Positions 1-12,566 of a stretch of 64,000 bases of DNA are shown one piece after another. Source of the DNA: Puccinia triticina (taxonomy: Eukaryota; Basidiomycota; Pucciniomycetes; Pucciniales; Pucciniaceae); NCBI RefSeq assembly GCF_026914185.1, contig NC_070562.1:2046001-2110000 (forward strand), in the 5' to 3' direction. Made by a program: the position numbers and the translations under genes. Under the pieces are notes generated by a model, which did no database searches, was not told where the DNA came from, and was given only the letters and a program-made list of their open reading frames with translations. Within the stretch, counting starts at the first letter, position 1, and the number at the start of each line of letters is the position of its first letter.

Positions 1-2688
1 CCTCCGTATCCACTGCCTCGGCCTCAGGCGGCTCCACTTACATGGTGGTAAGCTAGCTTCTTTACCCTTTTTACTGGTTTTCTGCAATGTGTTCTTTTTT
101 CACCACTGATCGGCGTCATGTTACTCCTAAATAAATGTAACAATATTAGAATGGGCAGGTGGTAAAATCTAATTCCAGCTCCGCTCAAGCCGGTGCCGGA
201 GCGTATGCCGTAAGTCAAGCAATACGATGCATTCAAGCAGTGATTTCTTGTGCTCATGCCGATCTATTGCTCCTTCAACCAAATGCAGTACGCTGACTCA
301 GACGGTCACCATGTGGAAAAGCACTGGTCCACATCCGCGACCACCGGTTCCAAGAAGGTTAGTTTTGCACGCTTGAATCTCTTCTCCAGGTTGACTTGCA
401 ACTGATGTGGTCTTACTAAAATTCTAGAAATCATGTGACTGTGAAGACAAGAACAAGAAATGTCAGTGTGAGAAGAAGTGTGACTGCGAAGACAAGGGCA
501 CTAAATGTGGCTGTGGAGACAAGGACAATGACCAGAGCCCGAAGCCCTGTGAGGAAGAGCAACAAAATGGCGGGAACCCGCCTGCTCCTGCGGTCTTCAG
601 CGATGGGGACACCTCGACTTCTGGATCTGATGCCAAGTCTTCTGGAAGCAGTTGCCCCGGCAAAGACACGACTGTTCCCTCTCAGTCTCAGCAGGGTGGC
701 TCGGACTGCACTGACTCCAGCTCCAGCCCATCCCCATCTGCCGACTCTACGTCCGGACCTATCCCAGCCGGCAGTGGCTCCTCTGACTGGCAGGGCGGAG
801 CCCAACCGGACTCGAACTGTACCGACGTTGCCACTTCTGGCGATTCCTCTTCGAACTCTGCCCCAGTATCGGCCAAATCCGCAAGCTCCCATGCATCACA
901 GCAGGACTCCAATTGTAGCGACAATGCTACCAGTACCAACAATGGCGATTCCTCTTCGGGTCCGTCTACAGGACCAAGCAATCCCGCCGTCTCTCCTGTA
1001 CCACAGGGCGACTCGGCTAGCTTCACCGACAACGGCGACTCTTCTTCCAACTCCGCCACCGGATCAAGCAGTCCCGGTACCTCCCCTGCACCACAAGGTG
1101 ACTCGGCCAGCTGTACCGACAATTCTGCTACCAACAATGGTGATTCTTCTTCGAACACCACCACAGGATTAACCAATCCTGGACCCTCCCACGTGACGCC
1201 AGATTACTCCTCGGCCAACTGTACCGAGAATGGTTCCAACAACGGCGATTCGTCTTCGACATCCACCCCGGGGGCGAGCAATCCCGACATCTCCTCGGCA
1301 CCCCAAAACTCTGATTACTCGAGCAATGACAGTGACTCCCCATCAAACTTCAACCAGACCGCTTCTTCCGGGGCTTCTCAATCTGGAAGTGGATCTCAAG
1401 CAACAGGTGGTGACCAACCGGCGGCGGGTGGTGGAAACACTGCACTGATCACCAATGGACCTTCAGGCTCTAGCTGCCAAGACGCCGCACCTTGCAGCGG
1501 CAACGGTCAAGGCAGCCCCGCGGCAAATGGCAGCTCTGATGGCTCCCCGGCCTCTCCCCAAGGAAACAGCGGCCCATCTGTTTCAAGCGGGGGAAGCGCT
1601 GCTCCCTGCAGTAGCAGCGGCCACAGCTGTTCCTCCTCATGTGGCTGCTCATCGGCATCTTCTCAGGGAAGCAATTCACCACCTGTTTCCAGCGGAGGAA
1701 GCGACTATCCACCCGTGACTAGCGGGGCGAACGGATCTAATTGCACTGGGGGGAACGATTCGCCTTCCGATGATGGAACTAGCACGCCACCTGTCTCTAG
1801 CGGCACAGATGACTGCCAATCGGCACCCGGCTCCGGTGGTCAAAATTCTACCGCACCTGGATGCAGTTCTGCAAAGGATTCTGGAAACGCTCATCCCGTC
1901 GTTACTCCTCCAATTGCAAGTGGAGATTGCTCCTCAGGCCCAAGTGGCCCAAGTTCCTCTTCCGGTACTCCATCGAGTACATCGGGCGGGGACTCCACCC
2001 CAGGATGCAATGACTCCGGAAGTTCTACTCCGGCTACTCCCCCGGTCTCAAGTGGTGGTGCTTCCCCAGGAGGCAGTCCGTCTGGAGACACTCCCTCAGT
2101 TTCGAGTGGTAGTTGTTCTCCAGACGACAAATCTCCATCAGGATGCGCTGACAGCAATCCTGACCCCACTCCTCAAAACGTGCCCCAGCCGATCGGTCCC
2201 GGAAGTTCTACTCCGGCTACTCCCCCGGTCTCAAGTGGCGGTGCTTCCCCAGGAGGCAGTCCGTCTGGAGACACTCCCTCAGTTTCGAGTGGCAGTTGTT
2301 CTCCAGGGGACAAATCTCCATCAGGATGCGCTGACAGCAATCCTGATCCCACTCATCAAAACACGCCCCAGCCGATCGGTCCTGGAAGCGACTTCACTAG
2401 CCCTGCTACCAATACAACTGGAGACTCAACCCCATCTCCAAAAGAACCAGACTGCTCGAAAACAACCCCGCAGGTGAGTTACATCTTTGACTAAAAATGT
2501 GAAATATATCTAGTTACCCTTTCTAAACTGACATTCCGTATTTTTATTCCGTATTTTTGTCACCTACCAAAACTTCTGGTCATTCTTAGCCTGATACCAG
2601 TTCAGCAGATTCCCTATTGGTTAGCCAGTCCACTATTGGTACCCTGCTCTTGACTCTAGCCACTGGATTTGCTGTCACATTCCTTTAA
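1..2688 (+). CDS. Ser/Thr/Pro-rich Cys-containing protein, C-terminal hydrophobic anchor (5' partial)
   Basis: Model: exons 1-47 (frame from base 3), 289-357, 428-2473 and 2590-2688. Introns start GTAAGC, GTTAGT and GTGAGT and end CAG, TAG and TAG. Exon lengths of 69, 2046 and 99 nt keep one open frame, giving about 752 aa without the true N-terminus. After a short lead with a His-rich stretch comes a Lys/Cys segment with repeated C-x-C pairs (CDCEDKNKKCQCEKKCDCED), metallothionein-like in spacing. About 600 residues of Ser, Thr, Pro, Gly, Asn and Asp with scattered Cys follow, including a duplicated 61-residue block. The last exon ends in a hydrophobic tail (TIGTLLLTLATGFAVTFL) directly before TAA, as in GPI-anchored or tail-anchored surface proteins. 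I infer a cell-wall or secreted surface protein. No catalytic domain is recognised, and the signal peptide would lie outside the window. Confidence 0.72.
2018..2383 (+). repeat. 183-bp tandem duplication inside the Ser/Thr-rich gene
   Basis: Two nearly identical copies start at 2018 and 2201 (GGAAGTTCTACTCCGGCTAC in both). The period of 183 bp is 61 codons, so the duplication keeps frame. Few differences suggest a recent expansion of the stalk region. Confidence 0.9.
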
Positions 2689-3807
2689 GATAGAGAGTGC
2701 ATCGGGCACCGAGTTAGTCAGATGCTAGCTTCATTGGAAAGTCAGCCTCATGGTCCACTTCAACTCTGATTTGAACTTCGAATCTCACTCTACCACGTCT
2801 TGTATGCAGTTTGTTTTGTATCTGGTGCTCCATTTGTTTCTTCTCTAGACTTGTTTATCATAAGAGTTATGTTTCATGGATTTTTGGTTCGGATTTCAGC
2901 AACCCATAAAAAAATAAAAAAAGAAGAAAGAAGAAAAGAGAGTAGAGAAGTTATCTTGCCTATAGTCTACATAAATTGTTTAAAAACCAGGGTGTTCTGC
3001 TTTGAACTTACTATCATTTTACATTACAGAAATGAATCAATGGGTTGTTTGATTTGTATGACACTTCATCAACTTTGGAATTTTGATTGAAGGCCTTTCT
3101 TGATGAGCGCAGTGCTCGCATTCCCCTTTGAATTGGATCCGGTCTTCCCATGGCCATCATGTTCCCAATCTGGTTCTTTGGTGACAAAGTGGCGAATTTT
3201 GAATTGTTGTTAAAAATCATGGTCTTGATTCTCACCGCCACTTTCTTGAATGCAATCCAGATGATTGCCTAATATGCCTTGATGTCACTTCTATAAAAAT
3301 AGATTTGAAGGTACCATTAGCAACATCTTTCTACTATACAAGAGGGACTGTTGCGGTTGACGGTGCTTGCTCCAGGCTCTATAAGCAGTGTCGAAGGAAA
3401 AGTAATATGCGATGGGGCATGGAAACAAAACACCTTATTGGTCGAGCTGTAACCTGAACTCAAGCTTCGATCAGGTAAGGAGGCACTTTCGCGCAGCTGT
3501 CAACATAACCTCGGTAGTAGGCACACTCAGCGCCCAAGACTGATAATTAATATGTAATGGTTTACTGGATCTGGATCGTCTAGCTACGGCCATGATCCTC
3601 GATCGTGGGCAATTTGAGTTTTTGAACAACGCCGTGGAAGCTGTGCCAATTCAACAATGCGTCTGAGGAAGACGATGGGAAAGTTTATTCTTGTCAACAC
3701 ATCCTTCGATTTCGCCTCAATCGCACAGGCAATCAGGGACGCCAAAGAGAAGCCTTCAATTTAGTTGAAAAGGATAAACTAAGGGACAAGCACATTTTTT
3801 GCGTTTT
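2689..3807. other. Intergenic between convergent gene ends, no gene seen
   Basis: This separates the 3' ends of the Ser/Thr-rich gene (+) and NIF3 (-), so it should hold both 3' UTRs. It is AT-rich with a purine run near 2910-2945. Short open frames near 2800-3090 and 3014-3241 have no recognisable content. Confidence 0.6.
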
Positions 3808-5175
3808 CTAGACAATCACGAGCGGATCGCGATCCGCTGCACTAACCTCCACAGTCCATTGGGGAGTCTCATTCGCAGACATGTGTGCAGCCTCATCGAC
3901 AAGGAGTTCATGTAGCCTAGGCTGCAACACTTTGGCGAGGAAAAATCGCTCCGTGTTCGTATGTGCAGTAAGAATGATATGAATTCCACGCGCGTTGGCA
4001 CTGAGTAACTCGTGCTATCGCAACAACAAGAAAATAATGTTTTAACACCCAAGAATTTTAGCTTGATCATGCGACTGAAAACATGGATAGAGAAATCATT
4101 CACGTGTGACATTTCCCCCGTCACGAAAGCGTCACAAGATTTCCCTAAGGCCGAGCAGATGGATCCACCAGATCCTGCGCAAACGCCTACCGAGCGAATG
4201 GTTGGAGAAGCAAAGCTCGACTTCGCTAATTGAACTGGACAAGCCAAAATGGAGTGCAAAGAGGGGTTCATGATCAGCAACGCGTCTTCTCGTGGATTAG
4301 TCAAGTTAGGCAAGAACGATATATACCGTGCGAGAGCCCTAAGCCTGTCTTGATTCTACTGATAAGCTGATCAAGGTCAACTTCTTTTCCCTGTGCGAAT
4401 TCAACCCGGCGTCCACCACCCAAGCCGACACCATTGAGGACATTCTCGGAGGTTTTCTCGACGATTACACCCGATGTTGAAAATATTTTGTTCTGATGAG
4501 CCGATTCCCCGGAGACGATTTCACACAATTCGTCGTTGATTCCTCCTATCACCGAGTCGAGTGCTGTGTGAGGTGAATAAACACTAGAAAGCCCCTACCC
4601 AAAACATAATAAAATCAGCTGTCATGATTCATTTGGTAATGGATCGGTTCCTGATCAGAGAGAAGGCGGAAGGCTGAGATTAATGGTTCTCGACCAATTG
4701 ACCTTCCCTCCTTTTTCGCAGTGAAATGATTTGGAGGGATGTAAAAGACGAACCTAATACCAGCTGTTGCACATTTCAGAATGATTTCTTGGAGGGGATC
4801 CTTCAACGTTAAGGACTTGAGACCTCGAAAGATGGTGGGATGGTAGGCCACGATAACGCCAACATTCGAATCTTTTGCTAATGCTTCTTCGGCAACGCTT
4901 GGTGTCAAGTCGATCGTCAAAAGAACCTTGTTGGCCAAAGGTCTGATCACTGGTGACTCCAATAGCAACCCGGTGTTATCCTTCCAACGCGAGTTTTTCG
5001 GTATCGGCGGCGAAAAATTCGGAGCACAATTCGAAGATTGATCAGTGTTCGGTACATCTATTTTGCACTTGGAAATCGGCTGGAATTGACCAGGTGTTGA
5101 GCTCACCCAGCTTTCAGCCAAAGAAACCGGCGCCATCTTTGAGAATGCTCTCTGTACCGCCTTGAGGAGAGACAT
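3808..5175 (-). CDS. NIF3-family (NGG1-interacting factor 3-like) protein
   Basis: Complete four-exon gene on the minus strand: 5175-4754, 4583-4327, 4234-4104 and 4014-3808. Exons sum to 1017 nt (338 aa), and phases 2, 1 and 0 match across every intron. NIF3 proteins are conserved dinuclear-metal-binding proteins of unclear cellular role (NIF3/YqfO/DUF34). The family core is visible: VAYHP with H112, SVYSPHTALD with H146 and D150 across the first splice, GGIND, VCAGSGGS, GEMSH with H270 at the end of exon 3, and AHTNTE with H288 and E292. These are the expected metal ligands. Length suits a eukaryotic member without the long bacterial insert. ATG at 5175 opens an exon with no upstream in-frame alternative that fits. 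It is divergent from ATP-citrate lyase, about 1.06 kb apart. Family assignment is firm; function is not. Confidence 0.9.
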
Positions 5176-6236
5176 TGTTAGACCCGCGGTCCACTATCTG
5201 ATGAGGTTGAGCAGTCAAGTTGAACCGGTTGGCGTCCGATGAGAAGGAAATTTGGAGAGATCAGTGCGCGCGGGGCGCGAGCCCTGGGCTCCTGCGTGCG
5301 GGACGGCCTGCCTCGACAAAGGGGGCCCCGTTATGTATTTATCATAATCCAAGAAGAGAGTTGCTTGTGTTTAGAACTCGAGTTTCATCACGATTGTGTG
5401 GAGCCAGGTCAAGATGTGCCTCCCTAGACAGCAGTAGTTTACCGAGTCGGTGAGGAAATTAAACTTTTGACCAGCTCCTTGAAGCAGGCTGTGCCATGAG
5501 GGCGGGTGCGGGCACTTGAAGCTGACAGAACTGCAAAAAATGGCTCTTGGCTCCACTGCCACATCCAGAATTGCTGGAATTGTGAACAACTTTGTTGTCT
5601 TGTTGCAATTGTCGAAATCTTGCAGGGGGGTTAGAGGTTTCTCTCAACATCATAATTGCCAGCTAGCTCAGAACAGGCAGTTTGAAATGAGGTTGGACCT
5701 GATCAAGTTCAAGCATGTGAACAGCTCAGATCGAAGGCTTTTAGTAGAGATGTGCTCCAAATAAAGGACGTGTGCAGTAGTAATCTGGAAGAAAGGCGTT
5801 GTCTTTACAAGGGATCAGGATGCACTTTTTTATCTGTTGGTTTGGTGCATATTAATCCGCAAACAGTTGTTTAATGGTTCTGACTTTCTCGAATGGAAAT
5901 CCCATTAAATTGCAGACAAATATGTAAAGTAATTGAGGGGTTGAGGCACCAAACATAAAGTGCGTTGGACAAGCCATTCTGGCAAAACATTTCCCATCTT
6001 TTGTTTACTGGCTGCAAGTGGCCAGTCCCCTCTGGACAGGGGCCTGCTGGCGCCCCACCGAGTTGGCGGCTGGCTGGGTTGCATTGGGGCAGCGCGCCGA
6101 GCGGTTCCCTCATCAGCATATATCCATCCCCCTCCGCCTCGGGCAGCTGCCTGTCTCCTCCCTCCTCCATCCATCTTCATCCATCCCCACCACCCCTGAC
6201 ACCGTGAGCTGTCAGCGCACGCCTGCCTAGTCTACG
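5176..6236. promoter_or_regulatory. Divergent intergenic region between NIF3 and ATP-citrate lyase
   Basis: This 1.06-kb gap must hold the promoters of both divergent genes. It has a GC-rich patch near 5265-5330. The last roughly 110 bp before the lyase ATG are pyrimidine-rich with repeated CATCC words (6120-6200), typical of a fungal 5' leader. No convincing TATA or operator was identified. Confidence 0.5.
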
Positions 6237-9200
6237 ATGTCTGCCAAAGGTGTGTCCGCAATCATCTGCGATCTCATCCCCCATCCACCAGCTCTCGCAC
6301 TGACCAGCCCGACTCTCTGGCATCTTCTTCTGACACCTTCGATCTCCCCCTTGTCTCATGTCCAGCCATTCGCGAGTATGACGCCAAATTGCTGGTGGCC
6401 CATTTCCTTGGCCGAGCCCCCCAGTTCGGCAAGGCTTGCCCTGCTCGTCCCGAGTTCAAGGCGCCAGAAGTCAAGGTGGCTCAGGTAAGCATCCTCTTTC
6501 CTTCAAATAAATCATCTCGCTTCTCTTTCCCTGCCTTTGTCTGTAATCGATGATGATGTCATTGACTCTGTGCTCTGTCTGACTTGTTGGTTCTGGTTTG
6601 GGTCCCTATGTATTAGATCTCCTGGGATCCAGAATCAAAGACCATCACACCCGACAGCAGTCTGCCTTCCTGGGTCTTCAGCGAAAAGCTGGTCGTCAAG
6701 CCCGACCAGCTCATCAAGCGTCGTGGCAAGGCCGGACTCCTAGGCCTCAACAAGACCTGGCCGGAAGCCAAGGCATGGATCCAGGAGCGTGCTGGCAAAC
6801 CCGTCAACGTCGAAGGCGTCATGGGCACCTTGAATACCTTTATCGTCGAACCCTTTGCTCCTCACCCTTCAGATACGTAAGCCAGTCTTTTCTTTCTATC
6901 CAAGTGGCAACACCATGTCTTGTTGGCCAGTGTCGTCTCCTAACTTCCTTTGGTACTTGAAAAAGCGAATACTATGTGTGCATCAACTCCGTACGAGAGG
7001 GTGACATGATCCTGTTTACCCACGAGGGTGGAGTGGATATCGGTGATGTCGACGCAAAAGCCGCCAAGATCACCGTCCCCGTGGATGGCGATTTGCCCGA
7101 CCGAGCCCAACTCAAGGCTGGACTGCTCGCCGCGGTCCCTTCGCATCGCCAGGACGCACTGGTCGACTTCCTCGCCCGGCTCTACTCCACCTACGTCGAT
7201 CTGCACTATACATACCTCGAAATCAACCCCCTCGTCTGCATGGAGGCCGCCGATGGGTCCCCGTCGATCGCCTTCCTCGACATGGCCGCCAAGCTCGACC
7301 AAACAGCCGATTATCTCTGCGGCGCCAAGTGGGCCATCGGCCGGGAAACCTCCGTAGCGATCAACGGCTCCAAAACCTTTGCCGACCGCGGGCCACCCAT
7401 GGTGTTCCCTGCTCCTTTCGGCCGTGATCTTACCAAGGAAGAGGCGTATATCCAGAAGTTGGACGCCAGCACTGGTGCTTCGCTCAAGCTTACTGTGCTG
7501 AATGCTCAAGGCCGAGTCTGGACCATGGTGGCTGGTGGTGGTGCTTCGGTCGTGTACTCGTAAGCATCGTCTGCTGTTTCTTTCCGAGTCCTCCCGCTGA
7601 CCTTTGTCCGTGAATGTGACTGGATTACGTCCCCAGTGATGCCATTGCTGCGCATGGCTTTGCTCACGAACTTGCCAATTACGGAGAATACTCGGGCGCA
7701 CCTACCAAGGGCCAGACCTTCGAATACGCGAAGACGATCCTGGATCTGATGACCCGTGGCGAGCCCCATCCTGAGGGCAAGGTCCTGATTATCGGTGGTG
7801 GTATTGCCAACTTCACCAACGTCGCCGCTACCTTTGGCGGGATCATCGATGCACTTAAAACCTACAAGGAGGGCCTCCAGCGCCACAAAGTCAAGATCTT
7901 TGTCCGTCGAGGTGGACCCAACTACCAAGAAGGATTGAAGAAAATGCGCCTGATTGGCGAAACCCTGGGCATCGAAATCCAAGTATTTGGAGTGCGTGGA
8001 TCTCCATCTCCTTTCGACCAGGTTTGACCAAGCTGCTGACATTTGTTTGCTGCACCACTTAGCCTGATACTCATATATCTTCGATCGTCCCAATGGCTCT
8101 CGGAATCTCCAAACCTATGTCAAACGGCATCCACAGCGCCCCCAATGGCGTCAACGGCCACAGCAAGGCTTCCGAACCAACTTCTGCCACTTCACCCGCG
8201 GCCACCGAGTCTTTCGCGGCCACTGTTGTCCCAGAAAGCCGAGAAGAACATGGGGTCGTCTCTTTCGCACAAGGGGCTCCTGCCGAGCGTCCTTGGTTCC
8301 GCCCATTCGATGAAACTACTCGGGGCTTGGTCTATGGACTCCAGCCTCGAGCTATCCAAGGAATGCTCGACTTTGACTTTGCTTGCGGGCGCAAGGTACC
8401 CTCCGTGGCCGCCATGATCTATCCATTTGGCGGCCATCACGTCCAGAAGTTTTACTGGGGTACCAAGGAAACCCTCCTCCCTGTCTATGCGACGATCGCA
8501 GAGGCGGTCAAAAAGCATCCCGAAGCCGATACCCTGGTCAACTTTTCATCCTCCCGTTCCGTCTACCAATCCACTCTCGATGCGCTTGAGATCCCTCAAA
8601 TCAAATCGATCGCATTGATTGCCGAAGGCGTCCCCGAGAGACACGCCCGAGAGATCCTCCACCTCGCCCATAAGAAGAAGGTCATCATCATCGGTCCCGC
8701 CACTGTTGGTGGGATCAAGCCCGGCTGTTTCCGAATTGGTAACACCGGCGGGATGATGGACAACATCATTGCGTCCAAGCTCTACCGCCCCGGATCGGTC
8801 GCTTACGTCTCCAAGTCGGGAGGAATGTCCAACGAGCTCAACAACATTCTTTCTCTGACCACCAACGGCACGTACGAAGGTATCGCCATCGGTGGGGATC
8901 GCTACCCGGGAACCACGTTCATCGACCACATGCTGCGCTACGAAGCAGACCCCAACTGCAAGATGTTGGTGCTACTTGGTGAAGTAGGCGGTGTTGAAGA
9001 ATACCGGGTGATCGAGGCGGTCAAGTCTGGGCAGATCAAGAAGCCGATCGTCGCATGGGCCATCGGGACCTGCGCCAAGATGTTCACGACCGAAGTTCAG
9101 TTCGGGCATGCTGGGTCGATGGCCAACTCGGACCTCGAGACGGCCGATGCTAAGAACAAGGCGATGCGCGCCGCCGGGTTTGTCGTTCCAGACACCTTTG

Positions 9201-10305
9201 AAGATCTGCCGGCGGCATTGAAGAAAGTGTACACCGGGCTCGTCAAAGATGGGACCATCAAGCCCAGTGCCGAGCGTGACCCCCCGAACATCCCTGTCGA
9301 TTACAAGTGGGCTCAGGAGCTGGGAATGGTCCGAAAACCTGCCGCATTCATCTCGACGATTTCCGACGAGCGTGGGGCTGAGCTCTTGTATGCTGGCATG
9401 CCGATCACCGACGTCTTCAAAGAAGAGATCGGAGTAGGAGGCGTCATTTCATTGCTCTGGTGAGCTGCTCTCGGCGGACACACATGGCTCACGATAGTAG
9501 CACTGACGCACATTGTTTTCACAGGTTTAAACGTCGCTTGCCACCGTACGCCTGCAAGTTCCTCGAGATGTGCTTGCAACTCACTGCGGATCACGGGCCA
9601 GCTGTCTCTGGAGCGATGACGACGGTGATCACGACCCGTGCGGGGAAAGACTTGGTGAGCTCGCTGGTCGCCGGTCTGTTGACGATTGGGGACCGATTTG
9701 GAGGCGCTTTGGACGGAGCCGCGCGCGAGTTTTCGCGCGCCAAAGACACCGGGCTGACTCCGCGAGAATTTGTGGACTCGATGCGAAGGGCCAACAAGTT
9801 GATCCCCGGGATCGGCCACAAGATCAAGTCTAAAGCCAACCCTGACATGCGCGTCGAGCTGGTCAAGGACTTCGCCAAGAAGAACTTCCCTAGCGTCGAG
9901 ATGCTCGACTACGCTCTGGCGGTCGAGGACGTCACTAGCTCTAAGAAGGACACCCTTATCCTGAACGTGGATGGATGCATCGCTGTTTGCTTCTGTGATC
10001 TTTTGAGGAATTCGGGGGCTTTCAGCCGCGAGGAAGCCGATGAGTACATGCAGGTTAGTCTCCGAACATCTTCGTGCTTGATTTCCCGATGACCATCACT
10101 GACAAGTTCCTTTTTTACTTTCCAAATCACTTAGATCGGGACCTTGAATGCATTGTTTGTCCTGGGCCGAAGCATCGGGTTCATTGGCCACCACATCGAC
10201 CAAAAGAGGTTGAAACAAGGCTTGTACCGGGCCGAGCAAAGCGACATCTTCATCGAGATGGGCAACACTGGCATCTCTGATCGAGTGGTTGTTCGTCCTA
10301 GTTGA
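6237..10305 (+). CDS. ATP-citrate lyase (ATP-citrate synthase), single-chain form
   Basis: Cytosolic enzyme making acetyl-CoA and oxaloacetate from citrate, CoA and ATP, feeding lipid and sterol synthesis and acetylation. Eight exons: 6237-6249, 6366-6484, 6617-6876, 6966-7559, 7637-7991, 8063-9459, 9525-10053 and 10135-10305. All introns are GT-AG and all phases agree, giving 1145 aa (animal ACLY about 1100). The N-terminal half is ATP-grasp/succinyl-CoA-synthetase-beta-like with [19 protein letters not shown] and [11 protein letters not shown] low-complexity Asn/Ser/Thr/Ala linker sits at about 465-510. The succinyl-CoA-synthetase-alpha-like part has [22 protein letters not shown] and VQFGHAGS, where H796 is the phosphohistidine. 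The C-terminus is citrate-synthase-like ([20 protein letters not shown]). One fused chain is the basidiomycete and animal arrangement; ascomycetes use two subunits. The first exon encodes only four codons plus one base, so the start rests on that splice. Codons are GC-rich compared with the flanking repeats. Confidence 0.96.
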
Positions 10306-11139
10306 GCATCAAAAGGCGCCCCCTCACCGGATCTGAAAACCGCAGGTAAAAATGATCACAAAAATCGCCCCCGTCTTTCCCACAAAGTGTCCAAAGACTT
10401 TGTTTCTCTTCATCCTATGAGACGCTTTTGTATTACTTTATCCTCTCACCTCAACAAAATACGGCAAAACGAGCGCTGTTCTTGTATGAATGAAGGAATA
10501 TTTTGAGAGAATGTTTATTAGTTATATATCTATATATATCCGCGCTTCGAATCCATTGTGATTACCCTTTCTTTCGTCCCTCCCCTCCATTCTCCACTTT
10601 TCTATCTTGACCAATAATACTAGATAATCTCGTCTCCAATCGGTTTTTGTGTTATCAGGCCCGACCCCTTTCCGTCAGTCTCATTCTGACATCCTGGCCC
10701 ATCTTGGAAGCCGTAATCATATGTATGAGGGGAAAGGCCAAGAATCATTCCAGCACCAATGATGTGTCCGGAATAAGACTCTGGACCGCTTAGCAGTAAA
10801 CACCGAACTCAGTGTGGCACCTTTTTTGCCATATTCTGATCCAAGTGCCTCGTGCCTCGACATCTCTCCTCGCTCCCCTCTTTCTTTCGTTTACATGCCC
10901 CTCTGATTTGTGCCGAGAGAATCTCTCTGTTGATTTGCAGTATTCGGCACCATCTGCAAGCTAGGACCAGAGCATCCAAGCATGTATCATCTCGTACTGA
11001 CAGTGTCAGAAGATAACGAAAAAAGGTTACGGTATCAGAAAGGGGCTCCGTAACGTATAGTAACGTATCTGCTGGCGTTCTCGCGTAGAGAACTAGCTGG
11101 ACAAGAGGTTAGTAATTATATATGTATAATTACCAAAAT
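10306..11139. other. 3' region of ATP-citrate lyase and spacer, no gene seen
   Basis: This holds the lyase 3' UTR; an AT-rich TATATATC run at about 10520-10540 may lie near the 3' end. No open frame of note follows. It ends in AT-rich sequence just before a MITE cluster. Confidence 0.5.
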
Positions 11140-11142
11140 AGT

Positions 11143-11343
11143 GGAGGACTTCCCGTCGGCATTTAGAGAGCTCTAGATGCCCCTCTAACTCCTAAATTAA
11201 GACCTCTACCAAATCAACAATCAGTGCACATGAATGTCATGAGCTGTAGGGTTAGGAAATCATTTTCCCTTCTACCAAAAATTAAGAGTCTGGGTGTGTA
11301 AATTGAGATCTGGTAGGCTCCCAGACTCGACGGGAAGTCCTCC
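11143..11343. mobile_element. MITE, TIR GGAGGACTTCCCGTC, copy 1
   Basis: 201-bp element with terminal inverted repeats GGAGGACTTCCCGTCG at both ends, flanked by a 3-bp duplication AGT (11140-11142 and 11344-11346). It has no coding capacity. A second copy with the same TIR lies at 13204-13349. A 3-bp duplication fits CACTA-type or PIF/Harbinger-type mobilisation; the TIR sequence does not decide. Confidence 0.85.
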
Positions 11344-11605
11344 AGTCTAGATACAAAGATAACGGAGAGAGAAAGAAAGGAGGATAGAAAAAAATATAAT
11401 TGTTTATAAGTTTGCGTCTATAGCGCTTTCTTTATATCTAGTCTTAGTAGACTGTATAAGCTGCTAAAGCTAGCCTCTCCGGTAGAAGCCTACCAAAGGA
11501 TAGATCTAAGATATTTTAAGATCTTTTGGTTTCTTTCCGGCTGTTCTAGCGCGACCGGGTTATTACCAAAAAACCCAGTAAGATTATTAAACGAGGTTTG
11601 TAATA

Positions 11606-11806
11606 GGGGGGTTCACAATAGGATAAAAGTAAAATTTTAGAGTCAATTTTAAGGTCTTTATCAACAAATTTTTAAAAATCTGGCAAGGTGTACAGGACTG
11701 GGTATCCCCTGAGAATCAGAGCAACATCTTTATTTTTTAAAAAGTTGTTCATAAAGGTCTTAAAATTAGCTCTAAAGTTTTATTTTTATCCTATTGTGAA
11801 CCCCCC
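11606..11806. mobile_element. Tc1/mariner-type MITE with long TIRs
   Basis: 201-bp element starting GGGGGGTTCACAATAGGATA, with the same sequence inverted at its right end. Imperfect inverted arms extend about 80 bp each. It is flanked by TA on both sides (11604-11605 and 11807-11808), as in Stowaway-like elements mobilised by mariner transposases. Confidence 0.85.
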
Positions 11807-12370
11807 TAATGATTTAAAAATAAATCGGTAAATATAAGGAAAAGATATTGGATAAGGGTAGGATAATATAAGACAGCGATAATACCGTGAAGGTTTATGA
11901 ATCTTAGAATCTGGACTTGCGGAATAAGTGCCTAGTTATGATTTCTTTAACGAGTACGAGGAGTAGTGAGTCTAGAAACGTCTGTGATAACAAGTTGAGA
12001 GATCTAGGTTAATTATTCAGTTCTTAAGGAGAATGGTGACTTAGAGCTTATACTAGTTGAGGGAGTCTTTTCTTAAGTAAATATTAATACTTAGTTAAGA
12101 GAAAAAGAGTCCGCTTGAGTAGTATTTTACCTTGCCATGATTTCCAATGAGAAGTCGAGTAATAATTCAATCTAGTGTTCTCTGAGTGGAAGAGAGGAAT
12201 CTCCCATCCTCCTTTCAATAGAAAAACTCTTCTCTCTCCCTTGCATTTGGTTATGATCATATCATCCTGCAGGTTAAAGTTTTTCTTACTATTTGTTTCT
12301 TTGTTTACTATTTTCTCGATTATTATTTCTACTGCTTGTGGTTTTCTTCCTTTAAGCGAATATGCATTAA

Positions 12371-12566
12371 GGGTGTTCAAAGTTGAAATCATAAAATTTT
12401 CAATGCATAAAATCATAAAATCATAAAACTTTCAAGTGATGATTTCATATGTACCATTCTAGAAATGTTGCTCTAATTTGAGTGCTTGGGTGCAACATAT
12501 TTTTTCAGCTTAGAATTTTATGATTTTATGGTGTTATGATTTTATGCAAGTCAACTTTGAACACCC
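12371..12566. mobile_element. PIF/Harbinger-type MITE
   Basis: 196-bp AT-rich element with TIR GGGTGTTCAAAGTTG, flanked by TAA on both sides (12368-12370 and 12567-12569). A TAA/TTA duplication is characteristic of PIF/Harbinger (Tourist-like) elements. Inner sequence repeats ATAAAATCAT words. Confidence 0.85.

Noticed and set aside
431..1176. Long open frames on both strands over the Ser/Thr-rich gene
   Set aside because: They are shadows of low-complexity coding. Only the plus frame from 428 splices in phase with flanking exons and ends in an anchor-like tail.
5371..5764. Open frames in the NIF3/ATP-citrate lyase intergenic region
   Set aside because: Three frames on two strands are open over the same bases and none resembles a known protein. 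Treated as promoter/spacer.
8043..8929. Alternative frames over ATP-citrate lyase, including a minus frame at 8546-8929
   Set aside because: The lyase frame carries the conserved protein. The others are shadows of GC-rich codons.
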